Source: Mactra quadrangularis
Taxonomy: Eukaryota; Mollusca; Bivalvia; Venerida; Mactridae
Direction: 5' to 3'
Assembly: GCA_025267735.1 (NCBI GenBank)
Contig: CM046311.1
Location: forward strand, 21,660,020 to 21,724,019
Length of the DNA: 64,000 nucleotides
The notes under the pieces were generated by a model. It had not been told where the DNA came from. It worked only from the letters and a program-made list of their open reading frames with translations, and searched no databases. Below, piece by piece: positions 33,701 to 46,800 of this stretch (position 1 is the stretch's first letter; each line of letters begins with the position of its first letter). The position numbers and the translations under genes were made by a program.

Positions 33701-36700
33701 GAAACTAATTACATGTGTACGTCCTTTTATATTTCGAGCCATACGCATGCATTAAATGGAATTAAATCTTAAAAAGCATATTATCCAAAGGCCCTTATTG
33801 CTTTCTAAGAAAAAGAATATACGAGCAAGAATCCATAAATTGCATTGGAAATAGGCTAAAAGTCGGGGATTATAACCGCAGTCTGAAAAGCCAGCTGATA
33901 TTTCTGACCTGTATAGAGTTTGCTAGAATCACTTTGTGTGGCTACGAATGACTAATCTGTTAGGCTGCTCGTGTTCTAGCATATTCAAATTTGCAATTAG
34001 TAATAATTTGATGAAGGAAGTTTCATGATACTTTGCACTATTGCATTACAAAGATTCATTAATACAAGCTCAATTGTCTAATCAAGATATATTAAACCTA
34101 AAAACAATCTGAATTGTGCCATGAAAGGGTGGTATACTTGGAGTTAATATAGAATATTCATTTGAGCTACTAACAATTGGGGTAGACTTAAACTTTGTAT
34201 GTGTCTGATAGAGACAGCAGCCGCAATAACTTGTCTAAATCGTTTGTTATAGAAATACATGATGGCTTTTTGTAGACATTTCCTGCTTTACATTAATATA
34301 TTTACTACCTTATCGTAAAATAACATTGAGATATGGGATACAACTAACGGTATATACTTTTAAAAATCTTGTCCACATAAATTAACTGAAGAAGGAAATC
34401 GGTTGGATGCTGACAAAATGGAGATGTACCTACTGAGACATGTAATACTTTATGAATATGTTATTAAATCAGATTTTGGATTTAAACCGTAGTCATGGAT
34501 AATAACGAATTGATTTCTGATTTGTACTAATTGATACGAACGCCCCTGAATTTAATTCATAGTTGTCCGGGATCATCATTCCTAAATGTGTGCCAATGGA
34601 AAGAGTACCCTACATCTAACCCAATGATTCATTCAGTACTATTAAATTCCGTGTGAGCTGTACACCATTGTGGTAACTTAAGCCCTGTTACAATTGGCTC
34701 ATCCACGTTTACTAACGACAGTTATAAAACATTAAAAGGGACTGATTTGATAGCATTTGGGACTTTCAGTATAATATGCAGAAAACTGTTAGATCTCAAC
34801 AGCACACAAAAAATGAAAAATATCATTTGCCAATACAGCAGTAAGCTCAGTCCAAACTGACACAAATCAACATGCTAAGTATCACAGCACAGGCGGTTGT
34901 ATATGTAATGTTTTAGATTCGGAACCGTGCCGGGTGCCTAGGTTTTATTATAGTGATGTCACCAGATGCACTGGTAATATTTTAGATATATTCTAATAAA
35001 TGAGCGATGATCTGAATCAATTAGCTACAACGAATTTCATCCGAGATTATGCGTTAGTGTATAAAATTATTTAGCGCCTTGTAATGGCCGCCATTTGGAA
35101 TTGACAGCCATTAAATGGATTTTTTTTAAAGAATTTAATTGAATTGTTTATGTTTCATAAAATATTGAAATTATTTTTATAAATATGAAAATAAAATAAT
35201 TAAAAAAGCTATTTTATATGAACAGGACAAAAATCCCTATCATCGGCGGCCATCTTGAAAAAATGGAAATTGTGCTTTTTGTAAACTACACACTATGTAC
35301 AACAACTGTACCAAATTTGGTGCTTGTATCACAAAGTGAAAGATTCTCGTGAAAAATGACACTTATCGACCCCACTATAGCACATACAGGTACCCTTATA
35401 ATAATGAAAAAAAAAATTTGAAAGATTGAGTACAATAGTATGGAAAATTCTACACTTACCAGTTTTTTGAACGCTTGTTCCATTTATATTCATGGCAAGT
35501 TTTGGTTGTAGAAGTACAATATGTATATGTCTCAATTCTTTTGTTCCTACATAACCAAGACATTCTTTATTCTTTGTTATTTTAATTCCAAGGAATTCAC
35601 CTAGTCTGTTGATCAACTTCATACCAACACTGTGCCTTGTACCTGGGTAGTCATAATTTCCAAGGCCAGCTATCTGTAAGATAAATCATTTACGAGATGA
35701 GAATCATTCTCATAGACTAGTGGTAAGACAACTAAGGAAAAACAACAATGGCGTATATCATACAAAACATATGTATAAGAAAAAACAAAATCAGTGAAAA
35801 TCAAAGAGCTGTAGGCACTGAATTTGTTCGGGTTTAAAAAGTGGAATTAGATTTCCGTCTCAAACAAAACATTCGTTCACAAAGAACAGTTCAGTGATAT
35901 TAGTTTGATAGGTAGACCAGCACTGTTCTGGTTCAAAACATTTTATACAATGACCTATAACAGGTAAACCGGATAGGCAAACACCCTACTAATAATTCAT
36001 GCACATTTATTCTACTGCATCTGTATGTAAAATAAATGAAGTCCACTATTCAGACATCATTCAAAGTCATTTACTACGATCTTGAAATTTTTCCTATAGA
36101 ACCATTCTATTACATAAGATGATGTAACATCTCTACTGACAACTGGCACAAACGACTAGTGGTGACTAAATCATTGATACCACTCTATTACATAAGATGA
36201 CGTTATCATCTCTATACTGAGATGCACAACATAGCAGCAAATGTTCTTATGCTTGTGATATAGTTCAGATTACTAGTGTATTAATGCGCTTGTCATTGCA
36301 GACGATCTTTTTGAATTGCTCTATACATATACAATGTATACTGAGGGACAACATCTGGATTCAGTAAATTTTCAAAGCGAGAAATGGTCTGAAATTCGGT
36401 AAATATATTTGTTCAGGACAAATAAAAATCACTCTATACCAGAATGTCTTATCAAGTGGGCATGGCCACATGGTAACAATGTCGGGCTGGTAAATGCAAT
36501 CAATGGAAAGTCAGGTTGGTTTAAATCTCATCCAAAACCTATCCCCTGGTTTCCTTGATCAAGAATCTTTATCCCATTGGCTCAGTACTTGGGACCAGGA
36601 ATTGGGCCCAAAAGTGATTTTTCTAAGTTGTAAGAACTTGTTTCACGAACAATTGTGCTAAAATAAATTAGTATAATAGTACAAAAGTACAAAAGGAATG

Positions 36701-37248
36701 TGAAGTCCAATTGAAATAGCTTTAGATTAATAGGACACATTCAAAAATCACTCTAATTAGTTGGTACTGAAATTAATGTTAAATTATTACACAAATTTAT
36801 AAACGGACAGTATACAAATGGGTAAGACCAAAAGATTTTAGTATACCTGGGGTCCTTCCCAAACAGTAGAGACGGGTGAAATGTCCAGAGTATGAATGGC
36901 TGTCAAAATATAAAAGACAAATAGTGACAGCTGTTAAACATGTATTGAGACAATAAAAAGATAATAAAAGCTAAATACCAAATAGATTTCTTTCTCGTAT
37001 AGTTCCATGTTGTTAGTTTCACTATGACATCTGCGGATTCCCCAACATTTACCGGCAACATTGGTCCGTAGTCGCTCATTAACAGACGAAAAATGTCTAA
37101 TCAGACTGATTTCCCAGCTTATAAAACTTCTGGGTGATGCAATTGAATTGAAAAGAACACAATACTTATTAAACTTCATACCCCTCGTTAAAATATTGAA
37201 TGATTGCACAACGTAACTCAAGGCACAACACCTTAGAGGACAACCCAA
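27767..37248 (-). CDS. PTRH1: Peptidyl-tRNA hydrolase 1, six exons, complete
   Basis: Hydrolyses the ester bond of peptidyl-tRNA released from stalled ribosomes. Exons on the minus strand: 37053-37248, 36847-36899, 35460-35673, 29598-29697, 28850-28895 and 27767-27979. All junctions are GT-AG and in phase (822 nt, 273 residues; human about 214). The Pth core starts at residue 84: GLGNYDYPGTRHSVGM holds Asn89 and catalytic His97, MNINGTSV holds Asn145, VHDEL holds Asp170 and GGHNGVKS holds Asn191, matching the bacterial Asn10, His20, Asn68, Asp93 and Asn114. RIGIDRP closes the core. Residues 1-65 are Arg/Ser-rich and poor in acids, as in a mitochondrial targeting peptide; Met24 is an alternative start. 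Exon 1 rests on one open frame plus a matching donor and is the least certain. Introns carry many repeats. Head to head with FBXL6. Confidence 0.93.
28505..28795 (+). repeat. tRNA-derived SINE, family 2
   Basis: Intact tRNA-like head: A box AGCGCAGTTGGTAGCGC and B box GGTTCGAATCCCGCC. The family tail follows: TATACCCTTCCATGAAAAT, TTTTCCTCCATT, GGTAGGTGAGAACTGGTTAT and an A-rich end. In PTRH1 intron 5, antisense to the gene. Best copy of a family also seen at 45515, 53025, 55290 and 63015. Confidence 0.88.
29400..29530 (-). repeat. SINE-like element, family 3
   Basis: The minus strand has a head with GCTGGTTCAAGCGCTAC, then AAGGGCACTGCTAATTAC and AGCAAGAAATT, matching 17185-17390. In PTRH1 intron 4. 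Confidence 0.55.
29780..30245. mobile_element. TIR element rich in TAGCGATA motifs
   Basis: The left end GCGTGCCAATGCAGATTGCC then GGTATCGCTTTGTAGC is mirrored at the right by GCGATACGTAGCGATATCG then TTAGGCAACACGCC. Internal GCTACGTAGCGAAAGC is palindromic. No transposase. In PTRH1 intron 3. Confidence 0.5.
30700..30978 (-). repeat. Interspersed repeat R1, reverse copy, first part
   Basis: Begins near GTGGGGTCGATAACTGCAAC and matches 8310 down to about 8040 in reverse. Interrupted by the hAT element at 30979. Confidence 0.82.
30979..32146. mobile_element. hAT-type element 1, non-autonomous
   Basis: Ends TAGGGCTGCGTATCG and GTTACAGCCCTA are flanked by a perfect 8-bp duplication ATTTATGT (30971-30978 and 32147-32154). 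8-bp duplications with TAGGG/CCCTA ends are typical of hAT elements. Terminal regions are full of CGATACG, CGCGATA and related words. No transposase in 1168 bp. It splits R1, and the R1 copy at 8040 shows a near-empty site. In PTRH1 intron 3. Confidence 0.88.
32147..32640 (-). repeat. Interspersed repeat R1, reverse copy, second part
   Basis: Continues R1 after the hAT insertion. It covers the site where the other copy carries the piggyBac-type element; here it reads AAATACTAAAAATAATC without insertion. Confidence 0.82.
32650..35230. other. No gene or clear repeat seen (PTRH1 intron 3)
   Basis: AT-rich intronic sequence with no exon-like segment in phase with PTRH1 and no terminal repeats recognised. 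Confidence 0.35.
35235..35390 (+). repeat. Repeat R1, 3' fragment
   Basis: GGCCATCTTGAA, GTGCTTTTTGTAAAC, AAATTTGGTGCTTGTATCAC and TTATCGACCCCACT match the end of R1 at 8160-8300. Confidence 0.8.
36040..36330 (+). repeat. Interspersed repeat R2, uninterrupted copy
   Basis: TTCAAAGTCA, TTCCTATAG, CCATTCTATTA, AAGATGA..ATCTCTA, GAGATGCACAAC and GCAGACGATCTTTTTGAATTG occur in the same order as at 46435-48240. The region has a partial internal duplication (CTCTATTACATAAGATGA twice). In PTRH1 intron 2. Confidence 0.75.
36425..36620 (+). repeat. SINE-like element, family 4
   Basis: A tRNA-like stretch with GGGCATGGCCACATGGTAAC and GGTTGGTTTAAATCTCATCC resembles 16685-16850. In PTRH1 intron 2. Confidence 0.45.
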
Positions 37249-37826
37249 TCGGAATTCCCGGTATTTCCCATGTTACTTAAATTAGAAATTTAAAAAACGA
37301 GGCTCATTACAATTGGAAAGCTTTGGAATTTTCCCTTGGCACGTGAAGTGGATCCGAATGTTCGAAAAGGAACCGTTGTAAACAATTTTACAACGTTGGG
37401 AAACTTAAAACGTTTTCGTCTGTATCTGGGAAAGGTAGGATTTACTTACATTAATAGACAGCCTAATTTCCTTCCATGTTAGGCTGCCAATACAATTTTT
37501 AGCCTTACTGCTATTTCAAAATGTCTATCTTTCTTTCATAAAATTTCTGTCGAGTTTCACAAGGTTTGGACTTTGGTTCAATTCTTGACGAATAATGCTT
37601 TGTTCAGTCACAGAATCATGCTTGTTGTTTAACTCAAAATTTAATTAAAGCGACTGCGCCCAATGACCATAATGCACATATACATTAATATGAGCTTCAT
37701 AACAATGTAATTTTGTTAAATTCACTAGTACTGTTTAATTCCACATTATAAATGATCTACTTTCAGTTTCAAGTGACACTGAACTGATTATTTGTTCCCT
37801 GTAATAGGCTGAAATAGCAGAGAAGA
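37249..37826. promoter_or_regulatory. Putative bidirectional promoter between PTRH1 and FBXL6
   Basis: The two start codons point away from each other and are 578 bp apart, so both promoters must lie here or in upstream non-coding exons. A good acceptor (TTCCCTGTAATAG) at 37808 suggests FBXL6 has a 5' UTR exon, with a possible donor GGGAAAG/GTAGGA near 37432. No TATA box is placed convincingly. Confidence 0.45.
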
Positions 37827-40800
37827 ATGCCTAAATATCCTAGAGGTATTTTAGGTGTAAAAAAGGACCCAAAGAATCAGGTTCTTTTCTCCTTTAATGT
37901 TCGGGAAGGTGATGAATGGCCGTCTGATGATGATGAAGATGATGACTACAAGCCAGGGTATGTTTTAGTCTGAAAAATAAGACCCTGCCAGGGCTCGAAT
38001 TTAATAAAATATTGGAGTTTGCAGATTATTGCGAGTTGATTTTATTTCAAATCGCAAAATGAAAACATCACTCGCATTTTTTCCCAAAATTTGATACAGT
38101 GGCATTCATCGTAACTATTCATAAATCCAATGTAAAAACACCATAATGCGTTATTTATCTCTAGATAGAACAAGGGCTTTATTGTGCAATAGACTTAGTA
38201 TATCGAACATGTTTTTACTGTGAATCTTTAATTAATACTATCAATCTATCTGGTTGTTTCAATGCTGGTTTGAGCCTCATACGTTTGGACAGAAATATTT
38301 TGCGGCAATTTCAACTCAAATAATTAAAATTACTTGCAATTTTCAAAATTCATTCGCATTTTGCGAGTATCGAGCTTAAATTGGACCCTACATAACTGTT
38401 TTTTTCATTTGGACATTTTTCTGTTACGTAGGAGAAGAATGTCTGTATGATAAAACAGTTATGAAGGGTCTTATATTTAGGACTTGGTATGTCACAGTTC
38501 TGGCTTCCAAAAATTTTTAAGCCACTTTTTTAACATTTTGATTTTCATCAGCTGCGGTACCCGTTCATTAACAGTATACTCTGGTGTCCTAATTTCGTCA
38601 CCCTAAGGATTTAAAAGGAAATAAGTAAAAACATGAGGAATAGATTATTGCAATTGTTTACTTACATTTAAATCACTCGAGTGTTAAATACTATGGATAG
38701 TAAAAATTTGTCCACGGCAACTCACGTCCACCTGTTGTAATCTTGTGGTATCTCAAACAAAACAAAAATAGTGACAAAATTAGTACAGGGACGAAAATAG
38801 GACTTGGAGGATATAAACACGGGTTTGCTGAAGACCGTAAGCTAGGTATGTTGCAGTTAGTAGAGTTGGCTGAGAGGATACCACTTGTATGTTTGTTTTA
38901 ACAATATTTCAGGAGGGGGATCTTAAAAGAATTAGGGCCAAATCATACTTTTTAGTTCTTATGGTCCGCTTTGTCCCTAAGTATAGTCAACTTTGTCATG
39001 GACCCCCTCGTAGCATGGTCCACCTTTTCCTGACACCATCTGAGAGTAAGACCTTATTTTGTAAATATGCTGCGACTGAGTTTGGAGTTATTGCCCTTTA
39101 TATTTTTACACTTTAAACTTAGTCTGCTACATAACTCTGTAACTACTAGAGGTATCAACATGAAACTTTGTTGGTAGATTGATCTCATCAAGTAGAAATG
39201 CAGTGCATAAGAACTACAACTCATAATTTTTTGCATTATTTTAGAGTTATTGCTCTTTGTAATTTTTATTCTTAAATTTTGTCTTGGGCATATCTCTCAA
39301 GGTTTTGAGATATTGGCTTGAAACTTCACAGCTGAATAGATCTCATTGTGGAGAAATGCAGTGCCCAAGAACCATATCTGTCCTATTTTGCTTGTCTTAA
39401 GTATAACCCCATTCACTATAGATTCCCCTTTTTTTCAGAAAAAAAAGTAATTAACTGGTATGCTATTATCTGGTGACACATCTGACTCGCTGAGTTCTAG
39501 TAATTTTATTTTCCCCAATTTTACAGTAACGCCTCTGATTCTGAAGCAAAAAAGTCGACCAAAAAGTCACAGAAAAGACAAAAGGCTACATCTCGTACTC
39601 AAAGGAATAATAAGAAACAAAAGTTATCTGAGAAAGTAAAAGATGATGCCTCAAGACTTGTGAACACAGGTTTGAGAGTATAATTATTTACAAAGACTAG
39701 TTGTGTAGCTGATTAGTTATATCATTTTCATATTTTTTTTTTCGTTTCAATTTCTCTTGATAAATGGTACTTGATTTCATTTCTGTATGTTTTAAGAAAT
39801 AATTTCTTTTTAAAAGAATGCAAAGATATAATGGTAGGTTAGTAACTGGAGAAAAAATGAAGAATTTTATATTTTTAGCCAGAGTTAATTCGGCTAAAAG
39901 TTTGGCGAAACACGGTGGGCAGTCAGGTGTTTGGTGTCGTTAACAACTGAGTTTAAGTTTTTTCTTTACCATATATTTCTGCCATTTATTGTTAGATCTT
40001 TATGAAACTTCATACAGTGATAACATACCATGTGATGAACAGAATTAGAAAGTGACCATAACTCTATCTGCCTTAATTATGGATTATTTCCCCTTTGTAA
40101 TTTTTGCGTTAAAGTTTTTAAATCCTACTTTAATGTGGTTTCCACATTACATTTCTTGTTACAATTTAGTTTTATCAAATTAAGTTATTTCAATGTATAA
40201 AATAAAAGAAATATAAGATCTTGTAAACTGTGTAAGAACTATGAACTAGCTGTTTTATATTTATAGATACAGTTAAGAATTATATGAACTAGCTGTTTTA
40301 TATTTATAGATACAGTTAAGAATTATATGAACTAGCTGTTTTATATTTATAGATACAGTTAAGAATTATATGAACTAGCTGTTTTATATTTATAGATACA
40401 GTTAAGAATTATATGAACTAGCTGTTTTATATTTATAGATACAGTTAAGAATTATATGAACTAGCTGTTTTATATTTATAGATACAGTTAAGAATTATAT
40501 GAACTAGCTGTTTTATATTTATAGATACAGTTAAGAATTATATGAACTAGCTGTTTTATATTTATAGATACAGTTAAGAATTATATGAACTAGCTGTTTT
40601 ATATTTATAGATACAGTTAAGAATTATATGAACTAGCTGTTTTATATTTATAGATACAGTTTTAAAAGAATTATATGAACTAGCTGTTTTATATTTATAG
40701 ATACAGTTCCAATGTTGCCACCTGAAATCTGGGAGAAGATTTTGATGATTATAGTTAAAAAAGATGGAGCTATACCATTTTTATTGAGGTAATGTATGAT

Positions 40801-43800
40801 GTTCTTATCTATAAATGTCAATAAATACTGAACAACAAACTTCTTTTACTATTTTTCTGCATCAACTTAGTTTATGATATAAATTAATGTTTATGAAATT
40901 TATGTTTATGTATATTTTACTACCCTCAAAATGTTATTTTAGATGGATTTTTCAACGATAAAATTGGCAAAATGAGGGTGGGTGGTCGGACGGTCACCTG
41001 GTGTTGTTAACAATTGCGTTAAAGTTTTCAATTTACCATATATCACTGCCATTTATTGTCAAATCTTTATGAAACTTCATACAATGATAACATACCATGT
41101 GATGAACAGAATTAGACAGTAACCACAACTCTATCTGGCTTTATTATGGATTGCCATCAGTATTGTGTCTAATCAGCCCACATATTCGATACTACTAAAC
41201 TCAATACTTATATTTTGAGCTAGAAGTCCTTTAAATTGATGCTGGACTGCAAGTTTAATATTCATTAATAATATTTGTTTATCTTTTTTCTTCTAACTGG
41301 TCAATGTAAAAATGACCAAAAAATTAAATGTCTGAGGAAATTACATATCTTATTATTTAAGTTATAGTGCGACAGTATTAACCTGAGCTTGACCTTTATG
41401 CAAGAATATATTAAACTCAGTATTTACTGTCTATTTTTTGTCTTCGTTTTTTAATTTGTGCTTTATCGGAAGCTTTCAGCAAAATGCATGTACTGAACAA
41501 CTAATTTTGTTTTCATAATAATAAATACTTTGAAACTGTGTCTCAATATTGCAGAACTTTTTTTATTTTTTTGTCTTCGCTCGCTTGCCCCATTTTTTTT
41601 TCAAGAAAAATCCGTAGAACATATGATCAACTTGTTGTGGCCTAATGAGTTCAAAATTAAAGGACATTTGTATGCCACTTTTACAAAATTGATTCATAAT
41701 CACATAGGTTGTTATAAACATGTGTATAATCGTAAACATGCATATGGAAACTTGCGACTTAATGTAAGTAAAGCGTGTAATTCTTATAATAAGGTAGTTC
41801 AAGCTCAGTAAATATTGTCAGACCACACCTTTATTTAATAGGCTATAATTTGTATGATAAATATTTTGCTTACAGAGCTGAGCGTGTTTGTCAAATGTGG
41901 AAGGAAATATGTACACTGCCACATCTCTGGCATACAGTAGATTTGTCTTATGGTTGGATGAAATCTTCAGAGAATAAGTTCAAATCATTTTGTAAAAATA
42001 GACTAAGTCAGTGTCAAGATTTAAACCTCTCAGGATGTAGTTTTATGAAGAATGCTTGGGCTGTAAATGTAAGTAGCAGTACATACTCTGAGGCCCACAT
42101 GTTTAAGGCTGATGTTTTTGAATATACTTAGGTACACTTCACATGTTGTTGTTAGTTTCACAACTCCTATACATTTAACCCTCAATTATGTTATTTCATA
42201 TTATCTCTGTTTTTGTCAAAATGTAGTTTTTACTGAAAATGATTTTATTGCATACTTATTGAATTCTCTACAAAAGTTTTTAGAGAAAATATGAAAATAT
42301 AAATCATGTGTGTAAAGAAACTTTTGGACCCCAGTTTATAGAGTATTTTTTAAACTTATGTTATAGGTATATTAAGTATCAGGGGCAAATCATAGGTAGA
42401 TCTGGTTTTATTTCATGGTGTGGGATCAAAGGACAGAATTTCAATATTGTTGTATGTAGTAAAAAAAAACATGGTTACTAAATGAAAGGTTATTGTTTAG
42501 GTATACTAGTTGCTTATGTATGCTGATACTTCTGTTAACCTCTCAATCGTATATTAAAGTCTATCTCTAGAAATATATTGTATGTGAGGTCAGCTGACCA
42601 ATATTGGTATAAGTAACATGGAAACTAAGCACTGCATTAATAATTACCCCACCTGAATGATGGAATGAATAAACTGACTCCAAATCATTGTTAGCCGTCA
42701 CTAAAACCAAGACTATTTTTGTGAAGATATTGCCTACAGAGTATGCAGAGTCTAGTTTTTATGCATCCTAGGTGAACAGTTGATCTTTTTGCCTTGAATT
42801 ATAAGGTCACATTGACTGCCAATATGAAGAAAGTTTTATTTGAACCTTAGCTGCTGCCCAGCTAGCTGGTAGCTCACAAGTCTACTGTCTGAGTGGTCCT
42901 AGGTTTGAATCCCAATTTTCTGGAGTTTTGTCATTGTATAATTTCTTTGATCTATCTCCCTCCTATCACTGATTCTAAATCATGTAAGGCAGTTGTAAGT
43001 CACTGATGGAAATATGTGCTTAGTAACTAGTTAACAGTTAAATCAAGAGATTTAGCATTTCCAGGAAAGGTTAGTTGATTCACTTACCACTGTTTTATGA
43101 CCTATACAGTGTGTTGCTACAGCATTAACCCTCCCCCCAAAAAACCCCAAAATTTCATCAAAGCTAAATTGTTCTGTAATCTGTATTGATATTTTTTCAG
43201 GCTATAGTACAATACTGTCCTAACTTAAGATCTATAAACTTATCACATTGTAAGAAATTACCCAATGGTTCTGTAGAGAAAATTGTAAATGGGTGTACTC
43301 ATCTTGAAGATATTGATCTGAATTCTACAACTGTAAGTAATAACAAAACATTAGTAAATATGATATGTAGGGTTTCATAATCGGAAAAAAATCATAATCG
43401 ATCATCGGAAATAATCGGACAACCCTTTTTGATCAATCTTCGATTATTTAATCGAAACATTAACAATAACAGTAAAAATTCGCACATCAATAGAATTGGT
43501 GACAGATAATTGTATAAATGCAATATTACAACTTATTAGTAAGCTACACATGAGGGTTAAGGATTGCCACTTCCTTCCACTCATGCAAAAAGGTGAACTA
43601 TCATGTTTGGGATAACATTGCTTCATTTTTGTATTTATTCAATGTGTTCAATATATTTGTTTACAGTGTATTCATAATCCATGTTTTTTTTAATGTATGA
43701 CATAAATGTACAATATATATATATATAACAGTCTATAACAGCCATCATTAGTTTGAAATACTTTTGTTCTACTAGAACACCAAATTTCATTGAACTATAA

Positions 43801-46800
43801 CCTAGTGATCACAATAGATTTGCTGATGTATTTCTTTTCCAGTATATTGATAATTATATGCTGGTCAAAGTAATAAAATTATGTGACTTGTTGTTAATTG
43901 TATCTTGAATTCATTTAATCTATTTGTACTATGCAAATGAAAGCATCTTTCAGTGACTTTGTGCCTTCATTAGCTAATAATTGTATTGAAATCATTTCAA
44001 AGATTAAAATGCAATTTTACCTAATAATTATTATTGTGTATCAGTCTTCACTGCTACAGTGAAGTATTTATCAATTCAAGAATATTAGTGATCAAATTAT
44101 GGTTTTAATTTGTATTTTTGTACATATTTAACTTTGCTTAAATTTGATTTTTTTTTTCACTCAAAAAATATAACGATCGGACCCGGGTACGAAAGTTATC
44201 GAGGACGAATGTTTCACGAGTCCATCGCCTTTTTTCAGGTCAAATATATGATCTGATCAATTGTGTAATTGAGAAATCATTGTGAAATGAACTGGGTTTT
44301 AATTTCTGCGTTTAATAGCCACAATATATCATTATATAGTGTACTCTCGTAATATTCGACTTGTAGTGAAATAACGGACTGTTAACGGAAATTAACTTGG
44401 TGTTTTGACAGGGCGATATAGTAACACACAATGCAACATTTTCGCCCTCGCAGCCGAGCCCTGCGCGGCGGCAGTGAGTATATATAATGGAAATAAACTA
44501 CCAAAAATTAGCGACAATTGATTATTATATATTTGTAATCGATTGTCGCCGATTCTCCTGCAAACGATCAATTTTCGATTATACTCGATCATCGTTTAAT
44601 CCCTAATGATATGTTAACTTCTTATGAACATGTTCCCTCTTCGGAAGAAATATACATGTCTTTCTTCTAGATGACACAGATTTTTGGTGAAAAAAGCTTC
44701 TTTAAATTAAATGTCTGGAAACAAGGGCTCTATATCAGTCAGAACAATCGATACAATATTTGTATTAATACAAAATGATCGATATTCGATATATCATATG
44801 ATATTTTTATGATAAATAGACTTTTAATGCAACAGCAAAACGGTGTTGTTTTATTCATTTAATTTAATTGTATTAGCGCCATACCTCTAAATGCACTGTC
44901 TTATTAGTATTTGAAATATATATGTCTTTTGTGTTTGCTTTTTTCAAAGAAATATCATTACATCCAGTGAGCCTAGGTCCAGACATGATCTTCCTGTTGA
45001 CAGGATGTCTCCGGAGGTTAAAAGTACTTGTTCAGAAGTTACTGTAGTAGCCTGAGCAACCAAATATTTAGCAGCTATTGTGCACAAATTTGCAAGTGTG
45101 TAGATTTTCTGTAAAAAAGCGAATAATTAGGAATTTAGAATGTTAATGCATGCCTCTGTAAACTTTCAATACTTCTTCTAACCGCAACAGTTACTTCCAT
45201 TTGATTGATAAGAACAAAACATGACATAATCGGTGTAAGATGTTTGCGTAAAGGAATAATTTTATCATAATATTTTTATGAGATTGTTTGTCTACAGAAC
45301 TGATTATACCATACCGAACTGGAAGTAGAAGTGTATTGATTTGGAGAAACAAAATATAAACTAATTTGCAGGCCATTGATTTCATTTGTATGACCGTCAC
45401 TGATCGATATTTTGTTTGATATGGAAACGTTCGATCGGTTATATCTATCAAACCTACAATACCGGTATTTGATATATATCGTATAGCGGTGTAGAGCCCT
45501 ACTAGAAACGGTTGCTAGGAAGGTTAAATACTCCCATTAAAATTTGACAGTTATGTCAATTTTCCTCCAATATTTAGATATATGGAGAAGTTGGCAGCCT
45601 TGTTGAAGGGTAGGTGAGTACTGGTTGTTGTAAAATTATCATAATTTGTGTTGACAGTGCGATTGACATTAAACCCAATAAAAAGCGAAATTAGGAATAC
45701 AATGGTAAGTTGGGAAGTGGGTATATTGTTTAACAAATGGCTGCTGCTGGTTCAGTTGATCTGTCAGCAGACAAAACTTTGTCTGCCCTAGAACCCCTTT
45801 AGTCCTTTTACTTGGCATAGAGTATTGCCTTGACCAATGAATTAAAGTAAAAATTAGGTGTATTAAATCATACCAATGTCAATATACCCGTATAATGATT
45901 TACATGCAGTCACATTAAATTTTAACTATTTTTATTGCACTCAGACTGTTTTTATTCAAGCTGTAACTTAAACCTATTCATTTATAAGTGCATGCAATAT
46001 TATAGACTTATGTTAACTAGTTATGTGGTATCAAAATGCTATTTGGTGGGGGCAACATTATTTAAGTGAAATTCACTAAATCCAGTTAAAAACACTAATT
46101 TCAAGACATTCGGTGGCCATTTTGAAGGGGGGTTCTGGACAAGTAAAAAGTGGGATTGACCAGTGATGTAATTTATATTTTCTCAGTTTTGAGGTTGATA
46201 TTTTTACATATTATTATGTCTTGTTTTTCAGTCAGATGCTGTATCAACTCAGACATTAAATCTTATAGCTGATAAATGTAGAACTAATCTAAAGAGAATT
46301 GTTATATGTAATAACATGGTTAAAAGTATCAATATATTTCTCACTAGTTTAACAGTAAGTAGGATTTTATCTAACATTTTGTGATGTCTTCTCTTTATTT
46401 CTGGTCCAATTTTATATAAGTCTGCTATTTTGGTGCCATTCAAAGTCACCAACTTTGACCTGTATATTTACTGTCTGGATTTTGAATTTTTTCCTATATC
46501 AATGAATAGTTGAAACCATTCTATTATGTAAGACAATGTAAACATCTCTATTGAGATGCAGGGATCATTTTGGGGCGCGATTTCGCGATATTTGCGCATT
46601 TTCCCAGCAGAAATCGCATGAAAATTCGCTAAATGGGACAAAAAAATCGCACAACTTGATCTGCCGGTCTTTTCCGATGACCATCGTGTAGGGGACGTAA
46701 CCCGCGAGGAATGGACGTAACCAGAGTCGGTGAAACGGCTTTTATACCGTCCTGCTCGTCAACGCTCTCACTGAAATGCTTGTCGATAAAACGCATTCGT

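Noticed and set aside
43186..43380. Reading FBXL6 exon 5 through to the stop at 43380
   Set aside because: A consensus donor (ACT then GTAAGT) at 43333 joins in phase to exon 6; the read-through runs into the hAT element.
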